Origin: Candidatus Giovannonibacteria bacterium RIFCSPHIGHO2_02_43_16
GTDB lineage: Bacteria > Patescibacteriota > Minisyncoccia > JACPKW01 > UBA11713
Direction: 5' to 3'
DNA: 6,828 nucleotides
NCBI GenBank assembly: GCA_001778545.1
Contig: MFHJ01000007.1
Span: 1-6,828, forward strand
Each line of letters begins with the position of its first letter. The first letter of the stretch is position 1. Below are positions 1 to 4,804 of this stretch, in pieces. The notes beneath the pieces were generated by a model that made no database searches, was not told where the DNA came from, and saw nothing but the letters and a program-made list of their open reading frames with translations. The translations under genes were made by a program, and so were the position numbers.

Positions 1-28
1 CTCAATTATTTAGTTATTTATGATTTGT

Positions 29-40
29 GGGTTTGCACCC
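29..40 (-). other. Small GNRA-type hairpin in the leader of a gene beyond the left edge
   Basis: Read on the minus strand, GGGT and ACCC can pair around a GCAA tetraloop. It lies about 50 nt downstream of the predicted promoter at 93-120, so it should be transcribed. The stem is only 4 bp and could be chance. I recognise no riboswitch class in the leader (1-92), and it contains no plausible gene. Confidence 0.25.
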
Positions 41-92
41 TCGCCTATATTTAGGACGTATAATTTTTCATCCGAAACTCAATCGTTATTCC

Positions 93-120
93 ATTATAGT
101 CCTCCATAAAAATATGTCAA
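93..120 (-). promoter_or_regulatory. Sigma70-type promoter firing leftward out of the window
   Basis: On the minus strand TTGACA (120-115) is followed after 16 bp by TATAAT (98-93), so both hexamers match the consensus exactly. It lies just past the terminator that closes the 168-aa gene's transcript, so it should start a new unit. That unit's coding region is beyond position 1. Transcription would begin near position 86, leaving at least 85 nt of leader in the window. Confidence 0.75.
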
Positions 121-130
121 ATGCTTGTGG

Positions 131-171
131 AAAAACAAAAAGGCCGCAGTGATATGGTTAACCACCGCGGC
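131..171 (-). terminator. Intrinsic terminator after the 168-aa gene
   Basis: The arms at 143-151 and 163-171 form a 9-bp stem with an 11-nt loop. In minus-strand RNA the single non-Watson-Crick position (148/166) becomes a U-G wobble, whereas in plus-strand RNA it would be an A-C mismatch, which supports minus-strand use. On the minus strand the stem is followed by a U-rich run (141-131, interrupted by one G). It lies about 113 nt past the stop codon at 285. Confidence 0.8.
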
Positions 172-219
172 TATTCTACTCCAACAAAATCTTTGATCGA
201 AGTCAAAAACTTTGTTTGA

Positions 220-240
220 GGCCCGAGAAAATCTCAGGCC
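220..240 (-). terminator. Additional hairpin between the 168-aa gene and its terminator
   Basis: The arms 220-228 and 232-240 give a 9-bp stem with a 3-nt loop. Position 224/236 is a G-U wobble in minus-strand RNA and a C-A mismatch in plus-strand RNA, so it is a minus-strand RNA structure. No immediate U-tract follows; the nearest run of U is about 10 nt further on. It may be an auxiliary terminator or a 3'-end stabilising stem. Confidence 0.5.
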
Positions 241-284
241 GTTAGTTTCCCCGATTTTACGTTACTGGGGTGACAACGGGAGTT

Positions 285-791
285 TCATCTTCGCTCCTGC
301 CGCGCTTGTGCGTCCCTAGCCTTGGCAAGTTGCTTTCGCAACACGTCTCTTTTCTCCTCAAGTTCCATAAACTTGCGGATGAAGAGGGCGGCAAGGCCGT
401 AGCGGATTTGATCAAGCCCGAACTTCTCCACCGCGTCGTAAGGACAAATCGCTCTGATATCCTCAAAGCGACCTTCCTCATCCAGGGAAAGGAGAACGCG
501 GAGAAGAGTTCCTGATCGAAGGAGTAAAAGCCCAGCACTCCAACGACTAGGCTCAATCACAATGCCATAGGGACTGCGAACGCCGGTATCGGGCGCATAA
601 TCTGTCAGATGCACCAACTGATGTTGGAGATCATTCAGATCGCGCACGAGAACCTTGGCTTCTTCCGCGGCAACCAACAGGCGGAGATCATTTATGGCCT
701 GCTTTTGCTCCTCGAAGGAGAAACCTTTCGCAGTCGAGAGCTGACGCGACAGATCCTCAGCTTGGGCCTCTGTGCATACTAACTCGTTCAT
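285..791 (-). CDS. Hypothetical 168-aa protein with helical, charged ends
   Basis: I do not recognise the family. The reading frame is open up to 950, but the start is placed at the ATG at 791 because AGGAGG sits 5 nt upstream and a consensus promoter lies at 841-869; the upstream extension would run through the promoter. The N-terminal third (about residues 5-62) is rich in Glu, Gln, Leu and Ala and looks helical. A more hydrophobic core follows (about 70-105, including a Leu-rich strand near 87-102). The C-terminus (about 130-168) is a highly charged helix ending in Arg/Glu repeats, possibly a coiled coil. There is no signal peptide or membrane segment, so it is probably cytoplasmic. It appears monocistronic, with its own promoter and terminator. 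Its base composition seems somewhat GC-richer than the sec genes (one 60-base line counted by eye for each: about 55% against 45%). Confidence 0.8.
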   Translation of the reverse strand: MNELVCTEAQAEDLSRQLSTAKGFSFEEQKQAINDLRLLVAAEEAKVLVRDLNDLQHQLVHLTDYAPDTGVRSPYGIVIEPSRWSAGLLLLRSGTLLRVLLSLDEEGRFEDIRAICPYDAVEKFGLDQIRYGLAALFIRKFMELEEKRDVLRKQLAKARDAQARQERR

Positions 792-796
792 TTTGA

Positions 797-802
797 CCTC
801 CT
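797..802 (-). promoter_or_regulatory. Ribosome binding site deciding the start of the 168-aa gene
   Basis: AGGAGG on the minus strand, 5 nt before the ATG at 791. It is the only strong Shine-Dalgarno sequence near the 5' end of this frame, and so rejects the longer frame that opens at 950. Confidence 0.85.
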
Positions 803-840
803 TGTGATTGTGCACGACGATAATAAGGACACTTTTAAAA

Positions 841-869
841 ATTATAGTCTTTCTTGGTAAAAATGTCAA
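841..869 (-). promoter_or_regulatory. Consensus sigma70-type promoter of the 168-aa gene
   Basis: TTGACA (869-864), a 17-bp spacer, then TATAAT (846-841): both boxes perfect, optimal spacing. Transcription would start near 834, giving a leader of roughly 43 nt with the AGGAGG site. Such a promoter should be strong by default, suggesting either high expression or control by a bound factor. The palindromic repeat at 906-942 lies just upstream. Confidence 0.85.
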
Positions 870-905
870 TAGTACCGGGTAATCTCTAAATAATGACAAA
901 GACTC

Positions 906-942
906 CGTATTTGCGCGATAGCGTAAATAAGAAATAGTTGAA
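906..942. repeat. 37-bp direct repeat, copy 1, containing a palindrome
   Basis: This stretch matches 1862-1898 at 35 of 37 positions in the same orientation. Positions 908-929 form a 22-bp dyad with 9 of 11 pairs matched. It lies 38 bp upstream of the -35 box of the 168-aa gene's promoter, and downstream of the terminator of the previous unit. It is therefore intergenic and placed like an upstream regulatory element. No protein is known to bind it. Confidence 0.7.
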
Positions 943-955
943 TTGGGCATATGAA

Positions 956-985
956 AAGTCCCGACCTGTTTCCAAGTCGGGACTT
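956..985 (-). terminator. Intrinsic terminator after the 122-aa gene
   Basis: AAGTCCCGAC (956-965) and GTCGGGACTT (976-985) pair perfectly over 10 bp with a 10-nt loop. On the minus strand the stem ends in a short U run. It lies about 30 nt past the stop codon at 1016 and closes the presumed two-gene unit. Confidence 0.8.
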
Positions 986-1015
986 CGTTCCCTGCGAGTT
1001 TTATGCCATCAGGGT

Positions 1016-1384
1016 TTATGGTGTTTTCTTCACCTTTTTTGGTTTGTATCCATGAACCTTGGCCAGAATCACATTCATCGCTCGAGCATGGGCGACTGAA
1101 TTTGGTGACTCTGCCGAAGACACAACGTGGAACTCCAAACTATTTTTGTACCTGTGCCCCAAAACCATCAAAGATGTTCTGGGATTCGTTAAAAGCGCGG
1201 CGGTAGCTTTAGGACCTACCCAGATATAATACTTTTCACTCATAGCCCTCATTGCTGGATTGCCACCACGCGATCGGGCTTTCTCGAAGTCATATAGGTG
1301 ACTTGGAAGCCAGCTCCAGACTTCCCAATGCTCCTTTTCTTGAAACCCTTCGTCTTCGGGTTTATATAATAAGTAGTCCTTCAT
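1016..1384 (-). CDS. Hypothetical 122-aa protein with basic C-terminal tail
   Basis: I do not recognise the family. The ATG at 1384 is preceded by AAGGAG with 6-7 nt spacing, which supports the start. The N-terminal part has an aromatic, Trp-rich stretch (Trp 20, 23 and 25, with Tyr and Phe around 28-33). A small alpha/beta-like section follows (residues 51-90). The end is very basic (113-122, mostly Lys). There is no signal peptide or membrane helix. It lies 47 bp downstream of the 113-aa membrane-protein gene with no hairpin between them, so the two are probably co-transcribed and end at the 956-985 terminator. The basic tail could bind nucleic acid or the membrane surface, but this is a guess. 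Confidence 0.75.
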   Translation of the reverse strand: MKDYLLYKPEDEGFQEKEHWEVWSWLPSHLYDFEKARSRGGNPAMRAMSEKYYIWVGPKATAALLTNPRTSLMVLGHRYKNSLEFHVVSSAESPNSVAHARAMNVILAKVHGYKPKKVKKTP

Positions 1385-1431
1385 CGTTCACTCCTTTTCT
1401 GTTTGTGGTAGATATTTCGAACGAACTATCT

Positions 1432-1773
1432 TTAGTGTTTGGTGTTTCGCCTAGGGAAGATAATGACCTTCCCTTTCTTAACGAGTTCCAGGATTTTTTC
1501 CTGAATCCTGTCAGCTGACCCGTCTTTTATAATACTGGGCATGACATAAAGACAGGATAGGGCAGCCGCAAATGCGATTATGCTTGCTAACCAGCGTGGG
1601 AGTTCAAGGATATCATTCGCAACAGTACGAATTTGGATGAGCTGAAGATATCCAAAAGCATCCAGAATCCCATCTATCACGAAAATGATACCGAAAAATA
1701 TGCACAAAACGTACCAAACTTTATTCCCCCTAGATAGGTCGCCGAAAGACACCTTACGGCTTAGTTGAACCAT
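1432..1773 (-). CDS. Hypothetical 113-aa membrane protein with two predicted helices
   Basis: I do not recognise the family. Two hydrophobic stretches, about residues 19-38 and 60-82, look like transmembrane helices. A basic N-terminus (Arg 6, Arg 15, Lys 18) and a strongly basic C-terminus (Lys 99-102, Arg 108-109) suggest both ends face the cytoplasm under the positive-inside rule. The start at 1773 is well supported: AGGAGG lies 8 nt upstream, behind a promoter at 1808-1836. It is the first gene of a probable two-gene unit with the 122-aa gene. It has no similarity that I can see to YajC or other Sec components, although it follows secDF. Confidence 0.8.
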   Translation of the reverse strand: MVQLSRKVSFGDLSRGNKVWYVLCIFFGIIFVIDGILDAFGYLQLIQIRTVANDILELPRWLASIIAFAAALSCLYVMPSIIKDGSADRIQEKILELVKKGKVIIFPRRNTKH

Positions 1774-1807
1774 TTTGTTAACCTCCTAAGAATTTAGTTT
1801 CAGGAGA

Positions 1808-1836
1808 ATTATATATCGAAATAGTTAATCCGTCAA
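1808..1836 (-). promoter_or_regulatory. Sigma70-type promoter of the 113-aa/122-aa unit
   Basis: TTGACG (1836-1831), a 17-bp spacer, then a perfect TATAAT (1813-1808). Transcription would start near 1801, giving a short leader with AGGAGG before the ATG at 1773. The second copy of the palindromic repeat lies upstream at 1862-1898. Confidence 0.8.
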
Positions 1837-1861
1837 GATTTCGTAATCAACAACAAAATAG

Positions 1862-1898
1862 CGTATTTGCGCTATAGCGTAAATAAGAGATAGTTGAA
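1862..1898. repeat. 37-bp direct repeat, copy 2, with better palindrome
   Basis: It differs from copy 1 (906-942) at 2 of 37 positions. The dyad at 1864-1885 matches at 10 of 11 pairs around a TATA centre. Its one unmatched pair would be C-A in minus-strand RNA, so it suits a DNA-level protein site better than an RNA terminator for secF. It lies 27 bp upstream of the -35 box at 1831-1836, between the secF stop and the next unit. Confidence 0.7.
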
Positions 1899-1915
1899 AG
1901 TGGAATCTTGTGAAT

Positions 1916-2836
1916 TTATATTTTCTTCTCCCGATAATTATTCCAGGTGACGAGGAGGGGGGAAGCGATGAAAATCGAAGAATATGTTCCCGCAACGATG
2001 CCGATGATTAGGGCGAGGGCAAAATATTTTGTCGCCTCGGCGCCGAGGAAAAATAGCGCAGTCAAAACAATAAGAACCGTAAGCGAAGTATTTATGGAAC
2101 GGGTTATGGTTTGGTTTAAAGATTTTCCTACCGTTTCTTCAAATGTTTCCTTCCTGCCTGCCGGCGAGGCAGGTTTAGCAAGCGTCAGGTTTTCCCGGAT
2201 CCTGTCGAAAACGACGATCGTGTCGTGGACGGAAAATCCAAGAACGGTTAAAATAGCAGTGACAAAAAGGGTGTCAACCTCGACCCCCTTAAAATGCCCC
2301 AAAAGCGAAAAGACTCCAAGCGGAATAAATACGTCATGGAAAAGCGCAACTACGGCAAAAATTCCATAAAACCAAGACGAAATAGGACGGGAAACTTTCC
2401 TGAAGGCAAATGCAATATATAAAATAATAGCGATCAGCACCAAGGCCATCGCCCAGATCGAGCGCGAGCGGAGTTCCTGTCCGATCGTCGGCCCGATCGT
2501 GTTCGCGCTTACGTCTTTAATTTTCCCCAAGCCCGAAAGTTCCGCCGTTATTTTCTGCCGCTCATCCGTCGAAAGCTCGCGAGTTCTTATCGAAAATCCG
2601 ACCTCGCCCGCTGGCTGGATAACAACTTGCCCAAAATCCAGCGCTTCCATTTTTTGCCGGACTATGTTTATATCCGGGCGTCCGCCGCCTGTCGGATCAA
2701 ATTGGGCTTCAATCAGAGATCCGCCCGTAAAATCAATTCCGAATTTCAAGCCGTAAAAAGCAAGCGAAACAATGCTTGCCGCGACTAAGATTATCGAAAA
2801 TATATAACTGAATTTTCTAATTCTAACTAGCCCCAT
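1916..2836 (-). CDS. secF: Protein translocase subunit SecF
   Basis: SecF partners SecD in an inner-membrane motor that uses ion flow to help pull preproteins out of the SecYEG channel. The 306-aa product fits the family: one N-terminal membrane helix (about 11-29), the FGIDFTGG motif at 32-39, a small extracytoplasmic domain (about 40-125), then five more helices. The conserved VLGFSVHDTIVVFDRIREN block is at 198-216 and a typical NQT-RSINTS motif at 241-251. The ATG lies inside the end of secD (14-base overlap) without a clear Shine-Dalgarno sequence, suggesting translational coupling. An unusual feature is a Pro/Ala/Gly-containing insert at about 221-229, in the loop after the DRIREN motif, encoded by a GC-rich palindrome. 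No clear terminator is visible after the stop. Confidence 0.97.
   Translation of the reverse strand: MGLVRIRKFSYIFSIILVAASIVSLAFYGLKFGIDFTGGSLIEAQFDPTGGGRPDINIVRQKMEALDFGQVVIQPAGEVGFSIRTRELSTDERQKITAELSGLGKIKDVSANTIGPTIGQELRSRSIWAMALVLIAIILYIAFAFRKVSRPISSWFYGIFAVVALFHDVFIPLGVFSLLGHFKGVEVDTLFVTAILTVLGFSVHDTIVVFDRIRENLTLAKPASPAGRKETFEETVGKSLNQTITRSINTSLTVLIVLTALFFLGAEATKYFALALIIGIVAGTYSSIFIASPLLVTWNNYREKKI
2153..2173. repeat. GC-rich palindromic element inside secF
   Basis: CCTGCCT and AGGCAGG form perfect 7-bp inverted arms around GCCGGCG, which itself holds the palindrome GCCGGC. It is in frame and encodes the insert near residues 222-228 of SecF, in a cytoplasmic loop where other SecF proteins are shorter. 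From memory, similar CCTGCC/GGCAGG palindromes are scattered through many Parcubacteria genomes, including coding regions; this could not be checked here. Confidence 0.6.
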
Positions 2837-4139
2837 ATAATTTTCGCATTAAACTGTTTTCTTTAAACTCGACCGCGCGCAGAAATGTCCGCGTTATAGT
2901 AATCGCGGAGAGCATGCTCAAGACAATGCCCAACCCCAGTGTCAGCGCAAAGCCGGCTACGCTCTGGCTGCCTAGATAGAAAAGTATTATCGAAGTGATT
3001 AAGCTTGAGGCGTTGGAATCCCTGATTGAAAGCCAAGCGCGCGAAAATCCTTCCTCAACAGCAATCGCGAGAGATTTTCCTTTTTGCAGTTCCTCCTTCG
3101 TCCGTTCGAAAATTAAAATATTCGCGTCAACCGCCATACCAATGGACAAGATAAATCCGGCGATGCCGGCGGAAGTAAGATAAATCGGAATCAATTTAAA
3201 TAAAGTAAGCGCGAGTGATGTATAAATCAAAAGTGCGACGACAGCGATCAAGCCCGGTAAACGATAGAAAAAAATCAAAAACAGGGCCACTCCGATTAGC
3301 CCATAAAGTCCGGCTCTTAGCATGCGGCTCAAGGTATCCGCTCCTAGATACGCGCCGAGGGTTTCTTCTTTAATCAAAGATATCGGGACCGGCAATGCTC
3401 CGGAATTAAGGTTTCGGACAAGCTTTTGCGCTTCAGTTCGCGAAAAATTTCCGCTGATGACCGCTTGCCCCTCTTTTATCTCCTCGCGAACGATTGGTAT
3501 GGAAACCGATACGCCGTCGAGAAAAATCGCAACAGGCTTTCCGATGTTATCTTTTGTTATCTTCGCGAAAAGATCGCGCCCTTCGTTGTTGAAATCAAGG
3601 CCGACAGTAGATTCCAAAGTCGTCTGATCATATTCCAATCTTGCTTTCTGTAAAAATCTTCCGGTAAGCTTCGTCGCTTCGAAAGAATTCAGAACTCCCG
3701 CCAAATCTTGCGCGTCTTGTTTTTTTTGGAGGTCTTCGATTGTCACACCAGTTTTTAGGGTCTGGAATTCCAAATACGGCGTCTCGCCGATTATTTTTAT
3801 CGCGTTATCTATGTCAAAAACTCCAGCCAATTCCACAATCAGCCGATCTTCGTCTCCCCTCTTTTTAACCTGAATTATGGGCTCGGACACTCCAAATAAA
3901 TTAACCCGGTTTTCTATTATGTCGCGAAGTCCCGCCATCGCATCGGATCTTTCTGAATCAGGGATGGAAGAAGTATCGGCTTTATATTCTAAGCTTATCC
4001 CTCCCTGCAAATCCGGGCCAAGACTGAATTCCCTTTTTAAAAAATCTGGCGTAAAAGAAAAACTCCCGGCTATATCAAAATACCCCGCCAAAATTCCTAA
4101 GATTATAAACAAAACCGCCAGTATCCTCGATTTCCACAT
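2823..4139 (-). CDS. secD: Protein translocase subunit SecD
   Basis: SecD is the larger half of the SecDF motor. The 438-aa product is short compared with the roughly 615 aa of E. coli, but complete at both ends. It has one N-terminal helix (about 5-25), a GPDLQGG motif at 41-47 (most relatives have GLDLQGG), and the P1 periplasmic base and head (about 50-255). The conserved LNSGALPVPI follows at 244-253, then five helices (about 273-417) with the signature GMAVDANILIFERTKEEL at 334-351. The ATG at 4139 is the only reasonable start, but no Shine-Dalgarno sequence precedes it, so translation may be leaderless or start on a very short leader. It is transcribed with secF (14-base overlap) and diverges from folA. 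Confidence 0.97.
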   Translation of the reverse strand: MWKSRILAVLFIILGILAGYFDIAGSFSFTPDFLKREFSLGPDLQGGISLEYKADTSSIPDSERSDAMAGLRDIIENRVNLFGVSEPIIQVKKRGDEDRLIVELAGVFDIDNAIKIIGETPYLEFQTLKTGVTIEDLQKKQDAQDLAGVLNSFEATKLTGRFLQKARLEYDQTTLESTVGLDFNNEGRDLFAKITKDNIGKPVAIFLDGVSVSIPIVREEIKEGQAVISGNFSRTEAQKLVRNLNSGALPVPISLIKEETLGAYLGADTLSRMLRAGLYGLIGVALFLIFFYRLPGLIAVVALLIYTSLALTLFKLIPIYLTSAGIAGFILSIGMAVDANILIFERTKEELQKGKSLAIAVEEGFSRAWLSIRDSNASSLITSIILFYLGSQSVAGFALTLGLGIVLSMLSAITITRTFLRAVEFKENSLMRKLYGAS

Positions 4140-4142
4140 ATA

Positions 4143-4171
4143 TTGAAAAAGTTTAGCATATCCATTAGGAT
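4143..4171 (+). promoter_or_regulatory. Possible folA promoter
   Basis: TTGAAA (4143-4148), a 17-bp spacer, then TAGGAT (4166-4171): 5 of 6 and 4 of 6 matches to the consensus. An alternative -10 box, TACAAT (4175-4180), has a poor -35 partner. Both candidates overlap the inverted repeats at 4159-4188, so a protein bound there would block transcription. Confidence 0.45.
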
Positions 4172-4188
4172 GGATACAATTTGTATCC
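4159..4188. promoter_or_regulatory. Overlapping inverted repeats between secD and folA, operator-like
   Basis: GGATACAATTTGTATCC (4172-4188) is a perfect palindrome with 8-bp arms around one base. Immediately to its left, TATCCAT (4159-4165) and ATGGATA (4170-4176) pair with a 4-nt loop and share the GGATA half-site with the first palindrome. The result is three copies of one half-site in alternating orientation, in a 69-bp gap between divergent genes. This is the usual layout of a site for a dimeric regulator. The regulator is unknown. Confidence 0.55.
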
Positions 4189-4208
4189 TTGAAAGGAAAA
4201 AATCACCA

Positions 4209-4748
4209 ATGGCGATAAATCCCAAAGGCTCGATCGCGGCGGCCGTAGACGAAAACAACGTTTTAGGAAGAAAGGGGCGTAGCAGTCTTTTGTGGCATCT
4301 TAAAAAAGATTTGGAGCATCTCGCGAAACTCGCGGCTGGGAAAATAATTATTTGCGGAAAAGAAACGCTGGCTTCTCTAATCGCAAACGATAGCGGAGTA
4401 CTTAAAACGGCTGCGAAAGCGGTGTTTCTGTCAAAAAACGCGTCTATTTTTTCAGACTTTTACCGCATCCCAATCGAACAAGCTACCTCCTTTGATCAAG
4501 CCTTGTTGCTAGCCGGAGATAGAGAAGTTATAGTGCTCGGCGGTCCACGAGTATACGCTGAGGCGATAAACTATATGAATATACAAACCATTCATCTGAC
4601 AATCGTACACGTCAAAATTTGGGGAGATTTATACTTTCCAAAAATTAATCGCAGCGAATGGCGGATAATCGCTTCAGTTCAACACAAGAGAAATAGCGAG
4701 AATGATTTTAATTTCACTATCCGCACCTTGGTAAGAAGATCGCCATAA
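4209..4748 (+). CDS. folA: Dihydrofolate reductase-like protein (divergent FolA)
   Basis: DHFR reduces dihydrofolate to tetrahydrofolate with NADPH. The 179-aa product keeps the family layout: an AAAVDENNVLG start (10-20), then Trp29 and Asp34 at the positions of E. coli Trp22 and catalytic Asp27. GKET (50-53) stands for the NADPH-binding GRHT. GGPRVY (111-116) is the second nucleotide motif, and GDLYFP (139-144) is typical of the C-terminal sheet. The conserved Arg that holds the folate glutamate tail (E. coli Arg57) aligns with Ala69, and Pro21 with Leu28, so folate binding may be altered. The start is set at 4209 because the DHFR fold begins a few residues later and an AAAGGA lies about 11 nt upstream. 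The frame is open from 4143, but those 22 codons overlap the palindromes. It converges on the ThyX-like gene. A RibD-type reductase domain is less likely given Asp34. Confidence 0.85.
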   Translation: MAINPKGSIAAAVDENNVLGRKGRSSLLWHLKKDLEHLAKLAAGKIIICGKETLASLIANDSGVLKTAAKAVFLSKNASIFSDFYRIPIEQATSFDQALLLAGDREVIVLGGPRVYAEAINYMNIQTIHLTIVHVKIWGDLYFPKINRSEWRIIASVQHKRNSENDFNFTIRTLVRRSP

Positions 4749-4762
4749 GAAAGCGAACAAGA

Positions 4763-4798
4763 AAGACCCAGTCCTGGAATCGTCCGGGACTGGGTCTT
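4763..4798. terminator. Bidirectional terminator between folA and the ThyX-like gene
   Basis: AAGACCCAGTCC (4763-4774) and GGACTGGGTCTT (4787-4798) form a perfect 12-bp stem with a 12-nt loop. Read rightward it is followed by UUAAUAAUUU; read leftward it is followed by UUCUUGUU. It sits in the 56-bp gap between the convergent stop codons at 4748 and 4805, so it can end both transcripts. Confidence 0.88.
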
Positions 4799-4804
4799 AA
4801 TAAT

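Noticed and set aside
51..71. Six-codon reading frame in the leader on the minus strand
   Set aside because: It has no ribosome site and is too short to distinguish from chance.
792..950. N-terminal extension of the 168-aa gene to a 221-aa frame
   Set aside because: It would translate through a perfect promoter and the palindromic repeat; a strong AGGAGG site marks the ATG at 791.
1864..1885. Palindrome copy 2 as the secF terminator
   Set aside because: In minus-strand RNA it has a C-A mismatch and no adjacent U-tract, and copy 1 occurs where a terminator already exists, so an operator-type site is more likely.
906..1898. Repeat pair as a CRISPR array or transposon ends
   Set aside because: Only two copies about 950 bp apart in direct orientation, no spacers, no transposase or target duplication between them.
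1947..2369. 140-aa plus-strand frame opposite secF, and similar plus-strand frames opposite secD and the ThyX-like gene
   Set aside because: They are antisense to clearly conserved genes, have no ribosome sites and show low-complexity Ser/Lys/Thr composition typical of shadow frames.
4143..4208. Upstream start of the DHFR-like gene giving 201 aa
   Set aside because: The extra 22 codons overlap the promoter and palindromes and precede the DHFR fold. The ATG at 4209 fits the family better.
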